Shown: positions 1 to 8,881, counted from the first letter of the stretch. The stretch is DNA of 64,000 nucleotides from Cytobacillus oceanisediminis (GCF_022811925.1 NZ_CP065511.1:1171501-1235500); one strand, 5' to 3'. Numbers and translations: made by a program. Notes: generated by a model not told the origin, from the letters alone.

Positions 1-1050
1 TCAGGAAAAATGTTTACGGATACATACGATAAGCTGATGATCGGAACAGGCACGTTTCCCATTATGCCCCCATTTCCTGGAGCCGATCTTGAGAACGTTC
101 AGGTGCTGAAAACAATGGAAGATGGGATAGTACTAAAAGAAATTTCCCGCAAATCAGAAGTGAAAGATGTTGTCATTGTCGGCGGAGGCTATATTGGAAT
201 CGAGGTGGTCGAAGCGATGAAAACCCTCGGCAAAAATGTGCGTGTCATTGAAATGGGCGAGAGAATCCTAGCTCCTTTCGATAAGGAAATAACAGTTATC
301 GCTGAAAAAGAAATACGTGATCATGGTGTAGAACTGAACCTGGGAGAAAAGGTAGAGAGCTTCAGCGGCAATGGGAAAGTGGAGAGTGTCAAAACGGATA
401 AAGGCACTTATAAAGCAGATTTAGTGCTAGTTGCTGTAGGTGTAAAGCCTGCTACGAAGTTTCTGGAAGGATCGGGTATAGAGATGGCGAAAAATGGAGC
501 CATCATCATCGACCGTGAAATGCGGACAAATATTGAAGGTGTTTATGCAGCGGGGGACTGCGCTCAGGTTTATCACAAAGTGCTTGAAGAAAATGATTAT
601 ATCCCGCTGGGAACAAATGCGAATAAATGCGGTCGCCTGGCTGGGGCCAATATAGCCGGCAGCCATGAAAAATATGTGGGTACTCTGGGAAGCGCCGCGA
701 TTAAAATTTTTAATATGGAGCTTGGAAGAACGGGACTTTCCGAGGAGGATGCAAAAAAGCTTGGCATCGGCTATACAACTGAATTAGTGAAAGCCGCAGA
801 CCATCCAAGCTACTACCCGAATCAGACCCCTATATGGATCAAGCTGATCTGTGAAAAAGGAACAAACCGAATCCTCGGAGCCCACGCCATCGGCAATAAA
901 GGGGTGGTCCTCCGAATTGATGTATTTGCCGTTGCCATCCACAATCATATGGCAGCAGAAGAACTTGGCATGGTGGATCTCTGTTATGCCCCGCCTTTTG
1001 CGGGTGTCTGGGATGCTGTCCATATCGCAAGTAACGCAGCGAAAAAATAG
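1..1050 (+). CDS. CoA-disulfide reductase / NADH oxidase family flavoprotein (5' end outside window)
   Basis: The reading frame is open from the first base (S-G-K before the first Met), so the N-terminus, including the FAD-binding GxGxxG and the redox Cys near residue 43 of this family, lies upstream. Visible parts are the second nucleotide-binding motif VIVGGGYIGIEVVEA (about residues 56-70 of the fragment), the FAD-contacting GVYAAGDCA block and the C-terminal dimerisation domain. The family reduces CoA disulfide, persulfides or O2 with NAD(P)H in the cytoplasm; without the Cys region I cannot choose between these. It ends 4 bp before a strong terminator, so it is the last gene of its transcript. 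Confidence 0.85.
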   Translation, partial: SGKMFTDTYDKLMIGTGTFPIMPPFPGADLENVQVLKTMEDGIVLKEISRKSEVKDVVIVGGGYIGIEVVEAMKTLGKNVRVIEMGERILAPFDKEITVIAEKEIRDHGVELNLGEKVESFSGNGKVESVKTDKGTYKADLVLVAVGVKPATKFLEGSGIEMAKNGAIIIDREMRTNIEGVYAAGDCAQVYHKVLEENDYIPLGTNANKCGRLAGANIAGSHEKYVGTLGSAAIKIFNMELGRTGLSEEDAKKLGIGYTTELVKAADHPSYYPNQTPIWIKLICEKGTNRILGAHAIGNKGVVLRIDVFAVAIHNHMAAEELGMVDLCYAPPFAGVWDAVHIASNAAKK

Positions 1051-1053
1051 ATT

Positions 1054-1082
1054 AAAGTCAGCGGAAACGCTGGCTTTTTTAT
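1054..1082 (+). terminator. rho-independent terminator of the flavoprotein gene
   Basis: A 10-bp stem (AAAGTCAGCG / CGCTGGCTTT, one G-U pair) with a GAAA tetraloop is followed by a T run. Confidence 0.85.
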
Positions 1083-1151
1083 ATTCTCAGGAGGTTTTTG
1101 TAAGAAGATGTTGAATAAACTCCATATAAAATCCTTTTTATGGAGGCTGAA

Positions 1152-1499
1152 ATGTTTACAAGAATCGATACAGTCTTTCTGCAGGTAACTGATTTTGGGA
1201 AAGCCATTGAATGGTACAGCACGGTGCTTGGTTTCCCGGTAAGATGGAGGGATGACCAGGGAGGGTATGCAGCCCTGGAAATCGGGGAAACGCCTTTAAC
1301 CCTTGTCCGTTCTGAAAAAGTAATTCCTTCCTCCCATATGCCATTTAACTTTTATGTTTCCGATATTGATGAAGCACATCAGCATCTGACAGGGCATAAG
1401 GTGAAAACCGGTCCAATCCAGGCCGATGGAACGGTAAAGTGGTTTGAGTTTGAAGATCCGGACGGCAATAAGCTGGGCGTATGCCATTTTAAAGAATAA
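1152..1499 (+). CDS. VOC (glyoxalase/bleomycin-resistance fold) family protein
   Basis: A 115-residue single-domain protein of the vicinal-oxygen-chelate superfamily. It starts MFTRIDTVFLQVTDFGKA, continues with WYSTVLGF (the usual Y..LGF turn) and ends in the FEDPDGNKLGV motif, whose acidic residue is a metal ligand in many relatives. The open frame also contains an ATG at 1140, but GGAGG at 1142-1146 lies inside that extension and is spaced five bases from the ATG at 1152, so 1152 is taken as the start. Members include glyoxalases, dioxygenases and drug-binding proteins; the substrate cannot be read from the sequence. It is followed by a terminator shared with the convergent exporter gene. 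Confidence 0.8.
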   Translation: MFTRIDTVFLQVTDFGKAIEWYSTVLGFPVRWRDDQGGYAALEIGETPLTLVRSEKVIPSSHMPFNFYVSDIDEAHQHLTGHKVKTGPIQADGTVKWFEFEDPDGNKLGVCHFKE

Positions 1500-1501
1500 G
1501 G

Positions 1502-1533
1502 AAAAGCTGCCTCATGTAGGGCAGCTTTTACAG
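1502..1533. terminator. bidirectional terminator between VOC gene and MFS gene
   Basis: AAAAGCTGCC and GGCAGCTTTT form a 10-bp stem flanked by A and T tracts on the two sides, so it can serve both convergent genes. Confidence 0.8.
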
Positions 1534-1536
1534 TAA

Positions 1537-2745
1537 TTAATAAGAATCCTTCGCAAGCTTGGGATGGCGGTTCATCGCTCCGAGCAGAATCAGCCCGCTT
1601 AGAATGAGGAGTAAGCTTGTGACCACGAAGACTGCAGAAAAACCCAGATAGCCGGAGATCAAACCGCCGATGACCGGTCCGATAATGTTGCCGAAAAAGC
1701 GGAGGCTTGTGTTGTAGCCCAGCACTTCGCCTTGCATGGCAACTGGGGCTTCCTGACGGATATAAGCGATCCGGACAGGGATGATGCCACCGATGGTTAT
1801 ACCAAGTGCAAAGCGGACAAGAACAAGCTGCCACATGTTTGAGACAAATCCTCCCGGCAGATAAAACACGCCTGCGAGGAAGAGGAGAATAACCAATGTT
1901 TTTATATAGCCATGCTGGTCTCCGATTTTTCCCCATTGCCTGGCCATCAGCAGATTGCCAAGCCCTGCTGCCGAAAAAGCAATTCCCGCAAAGAACGCCA
2001 GATTTTCCGGTCCATGCAATTCACTGACATATAAAGATAATATAGGCTGGATGCTGAAGTGTGCGATTTGAACAAGCGTTGATATCAGCATAACTGTCAG
2101 CAGGACGGGATTGCTGATAATATGCTGGATGACTGCCTTGCTTGAATACCGGGTTTGCTCGCCCTTTTTTGTTTGAACTTTGTGTTCTTTTGTAAAAAAG
2201 ACAAGAAAGGCAGAAACAAAGATGGCGATGGAGGTCCATTTAAAGGTATCTGAAAATCCGAATAAATCAGCGAGGACTCCGCCGAGAAGAGGGCCCATCA
2301 ATGAACCTGTAATGCTTCCGGTCTGCAGTGTCCCCATCACCCTGCCGGCAATTTCCTTGGGAGTCTGCGTGGAAATAAACGCCTGGGACATTCCGATGAA
2401 GCCTGTAAAAATTCCTGTAAACAGCCTGAGAAAAAATAGCTGCCAGACGTTTGTCACGTACCCCATCAGGAAGATGGAAATGCCCATCCCGATTCCCGAC
2501 AGAATCAATATTTTCCTGCGCCCAAAAAGGTCCCCGATTCTTCCCCAGACAGGTGAAAAAAGAAACGCAGTCACAAATGTGATCGCAAACGTCCACCCTG
2601 ACCAATGCTGCACATAGGTTGGAGAGTGGTCGCCAAAACTTTCTATATATAACGAAATAAAGGGAAGCACCATCGTCATGCTGCCTGCCACAAAGAAATT
2701 GGCAAACCACATGATCATTAAATTTCTTTTCGTCTGTTTTATCAT
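1537..2745 (-). CDS. MFS multidrug efflux transporter (MdtG/YttB-like)
   Basis: 402 residues with about 12 hydrophobic segments. The MFS signature between TM2 and TM3 is clear (GRIGDLFGRRK), and the motif-C-like stretch GSITGSLMGPLLGG in TM5 is typical of the drug:H+ antiporter group. The N-terminus MIKQTKRNLMIMWFANFF is the usual start of the two-lobed family. Such proteins export lipophilic drugs from the membrane using the proton gradient; the substrate range here is unknown. It is transcribed alone, convergent with the VOC gene and divergent from the amino-acid symporter. Confidence 0.85.
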   Translation of the reverse strand: MIKQTKRNLMIMWFANFFVAGSMTMVLPFISLYIESFGDHSPTYVQHWSGWTFAITFVTAFLFSPVWGRIGDLFGRRKILILSGIGMGISIFLMGYVTNVWQLFFLRLFTGIFTGFIGMSQAFISTQTPKEIAGRVMGTLQTGSITGSLMGPLLGGVLADLFGFSDTFKWTSIAIFVSAFLVFFTKEHKVQTKKGEQTRYSSKAVIQHIISNPVLLTVMLISTLVQIAHFSIQPILSLYVSELHGPENLAFFAGIAFSAAGLGNLLMARQWGKIGDQHGYIKTLVILLFLAGVFYLPGGFVSNMWQLVLVRFALGITIGGIIPVRIAYIRQEAPVAMQGEVLGYNTSLRFFGNIIGPVIGGLISGYLGFSAVFVVTSLLLILSGLILLGAMNRHPKLAKDSY

Positions 2746-2934
2746 GTTTGAAACACTTCTTTCCGGTAAACATTTCGTTTCCCTAAATATATAATACTAA
2801 AAATTTCAAAAAAGAGGAAGGGTTATGCTATCACTCTAATTTTTATATAACCTGTTAACCATGATAAAAACGGCTTTTTTAAGGAAAAAGTCAAAATTTC
2901 TATGACATTATTACCAGAGTCCGTGAAAAAAACA

Positions 2935-2963
2935 TTGTCTTATAACAGTATTTATTCTATAAT
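2935..2963 (+). promoter_or_regulatory. sigma-A promoter of the alanine symporter gene
   Basis: TTGTCT, then exactly 17 bp, then TATAAT. Transcription would begin near 2970, which is inside the longer open frame and supports the downstream TTG start at 3013. Confidence 0.75.
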
Positions 2964-3012
2964 TCCTAATAGGAAAAAGATTCAGAATATACATGAAAAA
3001 GGGGGAAGTTAT

Positions 3013-4470
3013 TTGGAAGCTTTTGTTAATCAGCTAAACGGCATTTTATGGAGCACACCTGTTATTTACATCTGTTTAGCAATAGGGTTGTTCTTCTCAG
3101 TCTTAACTCGATTTTTACAGGTCCGCCATATTAAGGATATGGTACTGCTCATGTTTCAAGGGAAAAGTTCCGCAGCGGGCGTTTCGTCTTTCCAGGCCTT
3201 ATCTATTGCTCTTTCCGGCCGTGTAGGAACTGGTAACATCGCAGGTACTGCCACTGCCATCGCAATGGGTGGACCTGGTGCTGTATTCTGGATGTGGGCC
3301 ATCGCTTTTATCGGAGCAGGCAGTGCATTCGTTGAATCAACGCTGGCACAGATTTACAAAGTGAAAAAAGACGGGCTATACCGAGGCGGTCCGGCCTATT
3401 ATATTGAAAAGGGAATCGGAATTAAATGGTTTGCCGTCCTTTTCGCTATTTCTGCATTGCTGGCTATGGCGCTTTTAATGCCTGGCATCCAGTCAAACTC
3501 AATTGCACTTGGAATGGAAAATGCATTCGGCATTGATAAAACAGTAACAGGTCTTATAATTATCGGTTTACTTGCCCTGATTATTTTCGGCGGTGTTAAG
3601 CGTATTGCAACTGTAGCTCAATATACGGTTCCTTTTATGGCAGTGGGTTATATTTTAGTCGCTTTAATTATTATTGCCATGAACATTGGTGAGCTGCCTG
3701 GCGTAATTTCGTTAATCTTCAGCAGTGCCTTTGGCGCAGACTCCATGTTTGGCGGAATTATCGGAAGCGCGATCGCCTGGGGCGTAAAGCGGGGAATTTA
3801 TTCAAACGAAGCTGGTCAGGGTACAGGCCCGCATGCTGCTGCAGCTGCTGAGGTTTCCCACCCTGCAAAGCAAGGTCTCGTGCAGGCATTCTCTGTATAC
3901 ATCGATACACTATTCGTATGTTCCGCAACAGCTTTCATGATCCTATTTACTGGAATGTTCAATACAGTTGGCGCTGATGGAACGACTCCAATTGTAGAAA
4001 ACCTTCCAGGAGTGGAAGCTGGCCCTGGTTATACACAGGCAGCTGTTGAATCTGTGCTTCCAGGCTTCGGTGCCGGATTCGTTGCTGTTTCTCTTTTCTT
4101 CTTTGCTTTCACAACCATCATGGCCTACTACTATATGGCTGAAACAAACGTAGCTTACCTGATTAGCGGCAAGAACAGCAAGCTGGCTATGTTTATCCTG
4201 AAAATTGTCTTGCTTGCTGCAACCTTCTATGGTGCTGTTAAAACAGCAGGCTTGGCGTGGGCACTCGGAGATGTTGGTTTGGGACTGATGGTTTGGCTGA
4301 ACTTAATTGCCATCGTTATCTTAAGAAAACCGGCTCTGATTGCACTGAAAGATTACGAAGCCCAGAAGAAACAAGGGCTTGATCCAGTGTTTAATTCCAA
4401 AAAGCTTGGCATAAAAAATGCTGAGTATTGGGAAGAGGAATACAAGCCGCAGGAAGAAAAAGTATCTTAA
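3013..4470 (+). CDS. sodium:alanine symporter family protein (AGCS; AlsT/GlnT type)
   Basis: 485 residues and about 11 membrane segments. Family landmarks include LSGRVGTGNIAGTATAIAMG (the conserved GxGNIxG amino-acid/Na+ binding stretch), ESTLAQIYKVK, GGPAYYIEKG and the SNEAGQGTGPHAAAAAEV motif. These transporters bring alanine, glycine or glutamine into the cell with Na+. The frame stays open up to 2902, but a strong promoter lies at 2935-2963 and GGGGGA precedes the TTG at 3013. The resulting N-terminus MEAFVNQLNGILW matches the usual family start. Monocistronic, with a terminator at 4485. Confidence 0.9.
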   Translation: MEAFVNQLNGILWSTPVIYICLAIGLFFSVLTRFLQVRHIKDMVLLMFQGKSSAAGVSSFQALSIALSGRVGTGNIAGTATAIAMGGPGAVFWMWAIAFIGAGSAFVESTLAQIYKVKKDGLYRGGPAYYIEKGIGIKWFAVLFAISALLAMALLMPGIQSNSIALGMENAFGIDKTVTGLIIIGLLALIIFGGVKRIATVAQYTVPFMAVGYILVALIIIAMNIGELPGVISLIFSSAFGADSMFGGIIGSAIAWGVKRGIYSNEAGQGTGPHAAAAAEVSHPAKQGLVQAFSVYIDTLFVCSATAFMILFTGMFNTVGADGTTPIVENLPGVEAGPGYTQAAVESVLPGFGAGFVAVSLFFFAFTTIMAYYYMAETNVAYLISGKNSKLAMFILKIVLLAATFYGAVKTAGLAWALGDVGLGLMVWLNLIAIVILRKPALIALKDYEAQKKQGLDPVFNSKKLGIKNAEYWEEEYKPQEEKVS

Positions 4471-4484
4471 TAGAAAGATAAGAG

Positions 4485-4513
4485 ATGTCCGGCTGATGCC
4501 GGGCATTTTTTTA
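4485..4513 (+). terminator. terminator of the alanine symporter gene
   Basis: ATGTCCGGC / GCCGGGCAT stem (one G-U), TGAT loop, followed by seven Ts. Confidence 0.85.
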
Positions 4514-4582
4514 CAATCTTTAAACTACTTTTACAATTTTCAGGTTATTTCTTAGCATTCTCTTAATATTCATCTTTTAGTA
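4510..4582 (+). promoter_or_regulatory. possible PhoP-type direct repeats upstream of phoX
   Basis: TTTACA (4510), TTAAAC (4520), TTTACA (4530), TTAGCA (4552) and TTAATA (4563) resemble the Bacillus PhoP half-site TT(A/C/T)A(C/T)A repeated about once per helical turn. Spacing is 10-12 bp rather than a strict 11, and the region is AT-rich, so this is a candidate only. It fits the downstream phosphatase. Confidence 0.3.
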
Positions 4583-4642
4583 TTGTACTTGGGTTTGATA
4601 CATAAATACGCTGCAAACAATATAAAAGAAGAGGTGCTAAGG

Positions 4643-6283
4643 ATGTCAGAATTGAATCGCCGCAAGTTTTTAACGTATGTAGGTACAGGTGTGGGAGCTT
4701 TAACTGTAGCTTCGACAGGTTTGGGGGCAATGGTTCCAAAAGCGGAAGCTAAGGGTGTTGAGGCAGCCTCCCATTTATTCGGATTCCAGAAGAAAATCTC
4801 TGGTTTAAATTTTAAGCCAATTGACCCGACAGATAAAGACGACCTTGTTTTGCCGCGCGGGTACAAATACGATGTTGTGGCAGCCTATGGAGATGTCATT
4901 AACAAAAAAGGCGATACTTTCGGCTTTAACAATGACTTTACATTATATTTTCCAATTGATAAGGACAAACGTGGCCTCTTATGGGTGAATCATGAATATT
5001 CAAGCGATCTTTTTGTTCATGGTGCAAGGCCGGCAAATGGCAAGTATACAGCAGCGCAAATTCAGAAAATGCTATACAACCAGGGAGGATCGATTATCGA
5101 GGTATACCGTGATAAAGAAGGTACCTGGAAAATGGACACGGATTCTAAATATGCGCGCCGTATTACAGGCTTGACTCCGTTCCAGCTAACAGGTCCTGCC
5201 AAAGGTTCAAAAGCAGTGGGCGGTGCAACGAATGTACAGGGAACTTTTGCTAATTGTTCTGGCGGCATGACATTGTGGGGCACGGTTTTATCAGCTGAGG
5301 AGAATTTTGAATCTACATCAAAGGATGCAGGATTAAATGATACACATTATGGCTGGATTGTAGAGATCGATCCGTTTGATCCTAATTTCAAGCCGCGAAA
5401 GCACACCGCCCTTGGCCGCTTCAACCATGAAAATGCAGCAGTCGGCCTGACCAATGACAATCGGGTTGTGGTTTATATGGGAGATGATAAGAAAGATGCA
5501 TGCGTCTATAAATTCATCAGTAAAAATAAATATGTAAAGTCCCGCGGGAAAGCCAACGCAGACCTTCTTGAAGAAGGGACACTTTATGTGGCTAATATGG
5601 GCAGCGGAAAATGGGTGCCATTAACTATCGAAAATGTGCAGAAAGCCGTCAATGGGAATGCAGATCTTTTAAAGAAATTCCAGACACAGGCTGATGTGGC
5701 TGTCCACTGCCATGAAGCAGCTCTGCTTGTTGGCGGAACGCCTACTGACCGTCCAGAAGATGTGGAAATCAGCCCGTTCGATAAAACGGTATTCATTGCC
5801 CACACCAACAATGATAAACATGGCAACTTCCACGGTCATATTACTAGATTTATCGAAGAGGGAGATGACCTGGGTGCACTGGCTTTTGATTTTGAAATCT
5901 TCGCAGCCGGCGGAAAACAGAGCGGCTTCAGTGCACCTGATAATCTAACTTTCGATAGCCTTGGCAATCTCTGGACTGTAACAGATATGTCATCAAGCAA
6001 GCTGAATACAGGAATCTACACGCATTTTGCCAACAATGGCATGTTCGTCATCCCAACAATAGGAAAAAATACAGGAGAAGCCTTTCAGTTTGCCTCAGCT
6101 CCTGTTGAAGCAGAACTAACTGGACCATCCTTTACACCAAACGAAACAACCCTGTTCCTGTCCATTCAGCATCCGGGAGAAGAGACGGAAGACCTGAACA
6201 ATCTGACAAGCAAATGGCCGCACCGCAAGGGAGACACCATGCCGCGTCCGGGAGTTGTGGCGATTACAGGCTTCAAATACTAG
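4643..6283 (+). CDS. phoX: PhoX-family (DUF839) phosphatase with Tat signal peptide
   Basis: 546 residues from the ATG at 4643, chosen because GAGGTG lies just upstream; the open frame reaches 4583 but has no ribosome site there. The N-terminus LNRRKFLTYVG followed by a hydrophobic run and an A-E-A region is a twin-arginine signal peptide, so the enzyme is exported folded, presumably with its metal cofactor. The remainder has the beta-propeller features of PhoX alkaline phosphatases (LPRGYKYDVVAAYGD, WVNHEYSSD, GRFNHENAAVG, VAVHCHEAALL, HPGEE). PhoX enzymes hydrolyse phosphate mono- and diesters outside the cell during phosphate starvation and use Fe/Ca. It is followed at 10 bp by tatA and then tatC, so enzyme and translocase appear co-transcribed. 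Confidence 0.85.
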   Translation: MSELNRRKFLTYVGTGVGALTVASTGLGAMVPKAEAKGVEAASHLFGFQKKISGLNFKPIDPTDKDDLVLPRGYKYDVVAAYGDVINKKGDTFGFNNDFTLYFPIDKDKRGLLWVNHEYSSDLFVHGARPANGKYTAAQIQKMLYNQGGSIIEVYRDKEGTWKMDTDSKYARRITGLTPFQLTGPAKGSKAVGGATNVQGTFANCSGGMTLWGTVLSAEENFESTSKDAGLNDTHYGWIVEIDPFDPNFKPRKHTALGRFNHENAAVGLTNDNRVVVYMGDDKKDACVYKFISKNKYVKSRGKANADLLEEGTLYVANMGSGKWVPLTIENVQKAVNGNADLLKKFQTQADVAVHCHEAALLVGGTPTDRPEDVEISPFDKTVFIAHTNNDKHGNFHGHITRFIEEGDDLGALAFDFEIFAAGGKQSGFSAPDNLTFDSLGNLWTVTDMSSSKLNTGIYTHFANNGMFVIPTIGKNTGEAFQFASAPVEAELTGPSFTPNETTLFLSIQHPGEETEDLNNLTSKWPHRKGDTMPRPGVVAITGFKY

Positions 6284-6292
6284 GAGGTTACC

Positions 6293-6478
6293 ATGCTATC
6301 AAATATCGGGATACCAGGATTGATTATTGTTCTAGTGCTGGCTCTGATCATTTTCGGCCCATCCAAGCTCCCTGAAATCGGCAGGGCATTCGGGACAACC
6401 CTGAAAGAATTCAAGAAATCCACACGCGAACTTGTTTCCGACGAACAGCCGGAAGAAAAGAAAAAAGAATTGCTATAA
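6293..6478 (+). CDS. tatA: twin-arginine translocase subunit TatA
   Basis: A 61-residue protein with one N-terminal membrane helix (about residues 4-21), the conserved [14 protein letters not shown] hinge and amphipathic helix, and a charged E/K tail. AGGAGG overlaps the stop codon of phoX, giving tight coupling. TatA polymerises to form the passage for folded Tat substrates. The position between phoX and tatC matches the substrate-linked TatAd-TatCd pair known from Bacillus subtilis phoD. Confidence 0.92.
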   Translation: MLSNIGIPGLIIVLVLALIIFGPSKLPEIGRAFGTTLKEFKKSTRELVSDEQPEEKKKELL

Positions 6479-6488
6479 GAAAGAATAG

Positions 6489-6516
6489 GGAAGGGAGAGT
6501 ATCTTCCTTCCTTTTA
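6489..6516 (+). terminator. weak hairpin between tatA and tatC
   Basis: GGAAGG (6489-6494) and CCTTCC (6506-6511) pair, followed by TTTT. The short stem with a long loop suggests at most partial termination, which would lower tatC relative to tatA. Confidence 0.4.
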
Positions 6517-6532
6517 TATTGAGGTGATTAAT

Positions 6533-7258
6533 ATGAATAATGAGGCAGTGAATGTCCTCCAGCATTTTGAAGAGCTCCGGAAGAGGCTGATGATTATAGC
6601 TGCTGTTTTTATAGCGTTCTTGGCACTATCCTTTATTTTCGTCAGCGACATTTATCAGTGGCTGGTTAAAGATCTGGACTTTAAATTGGCTGTTCTTGGT
6701 CCTTCTGAGATTCTATGGGTCTATTTTATGCTTGCGTCTGTGGTCGCCATTGCAGCCGCCATCCCGGTAGCTGCCCATCAAATCTGGCTGTTCGTCAGCC
6801 CGGCGCTTACCGGAATGGAGAAAAAGGTTGCCTTATCCTATATTCCCGCGTTATTTTTCCTGTTCATTACCGGTTTAGCATTTGGTTACTTCATCCTTTT
6901 GCCGCTGGTTCTGAATTTTTTAATGACCTTATCCGGAGACATGTTCACCGCCTTTTTTACAACGGAAAAATATTTTCAATTCGTGCTGCATTTAACACTG
7001 CCATTCGGCTTTCTGTTCGAGCTTCCGGTTGTGATTATGTTCCTGACCAGCCTTGGCATCCTCAACCCCTATTCGCTGCAGAAGATAAGGAAGTATGCCT
7101 ATTTCGTACTGATTGTGGTGGCCATTTTAGTCACACCGCCTGATTTCATCTCAGATATACTGGTTACATTGCCTCTCCTGCTGCTGTATGAGGCGAGTGT
7201 CAGCCTGTCCAAAATCATTTATAACAGAAAGCAGAAAAAGCAGGCTGTTTTGCAGTAG
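6533..7258 (+). CDS. tatC: Sec-independent protein translocase TatC
   Basis: 241 residues, six predicted membrane helices, and the N-terminal HFEELRKRLM motif that TatC uses to recognise the twin-arginine signal. The conserved loop region around LWVYFMLASVVAIAAAIPVAAHQIWLF is also clear. A GTG at 6524 is in frame, but it lies inside the GAGGTG ribosome site that is six bases from the ATG at 6533, so 6533 is used. Together with TatA this forms a minimal two-component Tat system, probably dedicated to PhoX. Its natural terminator downstream has been split by an IS insertion. Confidence 0.92.
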   Translation: MNNEAVNVLQHFEELRKRLMIIAAVFIAFLALSFIFVSDIYQWLVKDLDFKLAVLGPSEILWVYFMLASVVAIAAAIPVAAHQIWLFVSPALTGMEKKVALSYIPALFFLFITGLAFGYFILLPLVLNFLMTLSGDMFTAFFTTEKYFQFVLHLTLPFGFLFELPVVIMFLTSLGILNPYSLQKIRKYAYFVLIVVAILVTPPDFISDILVTLPLLLLYEASVSLSKIIYNRKQKKQAVLQ

Positions 7259-7284
7259 TTTCAATAAAAATCAGATCACAAAAA

Positions 7285-7310
7285 AAGCTTGGACGGTAAT
7301 GTCCAAGCTT
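7285..7310. repeat. left copy of a 26-bp palindromic target duplication (former tatC/subtilase terminator)
   Basis: AAGCTTGGAC and GTCCAAGCTT form a perfect 10-bp stem around GGTAAT. It is identical to 8856-8881. The left copy keeps the A tract before it (7281-7284), which is the T tract for leftward transcription, but is followed by IS sequence instead of Ts in the rightward direction. Confidence 0.85.
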
Positions 7311-7400
7311 CAGACTGTCGACAAACTCGATGAAAATCGTGCTTGTCTTCAGTCTTTTTTATTTTAAAATAGAAGTAATACAATGCTTGAGGTGAGTAAA

Positions 7401-8744
7401 ATGCTTTCAAAACATAATCCAATTCAACGGGATCAAATTGAAATGATTGCTTTAGACGAACTTGTACCAGCGGACCATTTGGTTCGCAAAATTGAGGCTG
7501 CGATTGATTTCTCATTCATCTATGACTTGGTAAAAGATATGTATTCAGAGGTAGGGCGCCCAAGTATTGACCCTGTAATATTAATTAAACTCTCATTTAT
7601 TCAATATACCTTCGGTATTCGCTCCATGCGTCAAACAATTGAAGAATTGAAAACGAATATGGCTTATCGATGGTTTTTAGGCTATGGTTTCCGATAAAGT
7701 TCCTCACTTCTCAACTTTCGGTAAAACTATGAGCGCCGATTTAAAAACACCGATCTCTTTGAACAGATATTTTACCGAATCTTAAAACTGCAACTGAAAA
7801 GAATTTAATTAGTGCTGAACACGTTTTTGTAGATTCTACGCATGTAAAAGCGAGTGCAAATAAGCGCAAATTTGAAAAGAAAGTTGTTCGAAAAGAAACA
7901 CGTGCCTATCAAGAACGCCTTCAAGAGGAGATTAACCAAGACCGTGAGGATCATGGAAAAAAGCCGTTTCCACCAGATAAGTTTGATAAGGAAGAATACA
8001 AAGAAATTAAGGAGAGTACAACGGACCCAGAGAGTGGCTACTATGTAAAAGATGAGCGTACAAAACAGTTCGCCTATTCTTTCCATCGCAGCGACAACGG
8101 CTTCGTGCTAGGCACAATTGTAACCCCGGGTAACACGCATGATAGTCATATTTTAGAGCCATTGGTTGAACAAGTCATCGAGAAAGTTAGTAAACCAGAA
8201 GCTGTTGCGGCAGACGACTTATAAAACACCTGCCGTCACGAGCTACTTATTGAAAAACGATATCACACCTGCTTTACCTTACACGACCTCGCACAAAGAG
8301 GGTTACTTCAGAAAACATGAGTATGTTTATGACGAGCATTTTGACTGTTACATTTGCCCAGCTAGTGAGATATTAAAATATACAACGACTACAAAGGAAG
8401 GGTATCGTCAATATAAATCAGATCCGCGAATTTGTGCTGGATGCCCTTTCTTGTCTCAATGCACACAGAGTCAAGCACATCAAAAACTGATTCAACGACA
8501 TGTGTGGGAGGAACACGTGGAAGAAGCAGATCACCTTCGTCACCATCAAGACGTCAAACCGATCTATGAGAAACGCAAAGAAACAATTGAACGTGTATTC
8601 GCAGATGCAAAAGAAAAGCATGGCATGAGTTGGACAACCCTAAGGGGACTTAAAAAATTGTCGATGCAGGCGATGCTTACTTTCGCTGCCATGAATTTGA
8701 AGAAGATGGCCAACTGGACTTGGCAAAGTCCAGAAATGGCCTAA
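7401..8744 (+). pseudogene. IS1182-family transposase, inactivated by four frameshifts
   Basis: The N-terminal part reads MLSKHNPIQRDQIEMIALD and continues to YRWFLGYGF, a typical IS1182 start, from the ATG at 7401 with GAGGTG at 7389-7394. The frame then shifts near 7690, 7725, 7787 and 8218; joined together, the pieces give DKVPHFSTFGK, then ERRFKNTDLFEQIFYRIL, then EHVFVDSTHVKASANKRK, and finally a Cys-rich stretch (CYICPASE, CAGCPFLSQC) and the C-terminal ERVFADAKEKHGM block. Catalytic-type DDE motifs are thus recognisable, but no intact protein can be made. The pieces total about 445 residues, close to family size. Small deletions, not large ones, caused the decay. Confidence 0.88.
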
Positions 8745-8803
8745 ATGATGACCTCGGAGAGGTCTAGAATTCTCTAAAATCCCTTCAAATCCAATAAAAA
8801 ATC

Positions 8804-8843
8804 AAAAAAGGGGTTCGGAATGAGACTATTCCGAACCCCTTTT
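8804..8843. terminator. strong bidirectional terminator inside the IS right end
   Basis: AAAAGGGGTTCGGAAT (8806-8821) and its perfect complement (8828-8843) form a 16-bp stem with loop GAGACT. T/A tracts lie on both sides, so it stops the transposase transcript and also leftward transcription from the subtilase gene. Confidence 0.88.
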
Positions 8844-8855
8844 GTCTACAAACTG

Positions 8856-8881
8856 AAGCTTGGACGGTAATGTCCAAGCTT
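8856..8881. repeat. right copy of the 26-bp palindromic target duplication
   Basis: Identical to 7285-7310. This copy keeps the T tract on its right (8880-8884) but, read leftwards from the subtilase gene, is followed by IS sequence without Ts. Confidence 0.85.

Larger units (their letters stand above)
7311..8855 (+). mobile_element. degenerate IS1182-like insertion sequence
   Basis: The 1545-bp segment lies between two identical 26-bp palindromes. Its ends are imperfect inverted repeats: the left end CAGACTGTCGACAAA and the complement of the right end CAGTTTGTAGACAAA match at 12 of 15 positions. It holds one transposase reading frame broken by frameshifts and a strong internal terminator near the right end. 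Insertion into a stem-loop terminator with duplication of the whole palindrome matches what is known of some IS1182-family members, which have long and variable target duplications. The element is probably no longer able to move by itself. Confidence 0.8.
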
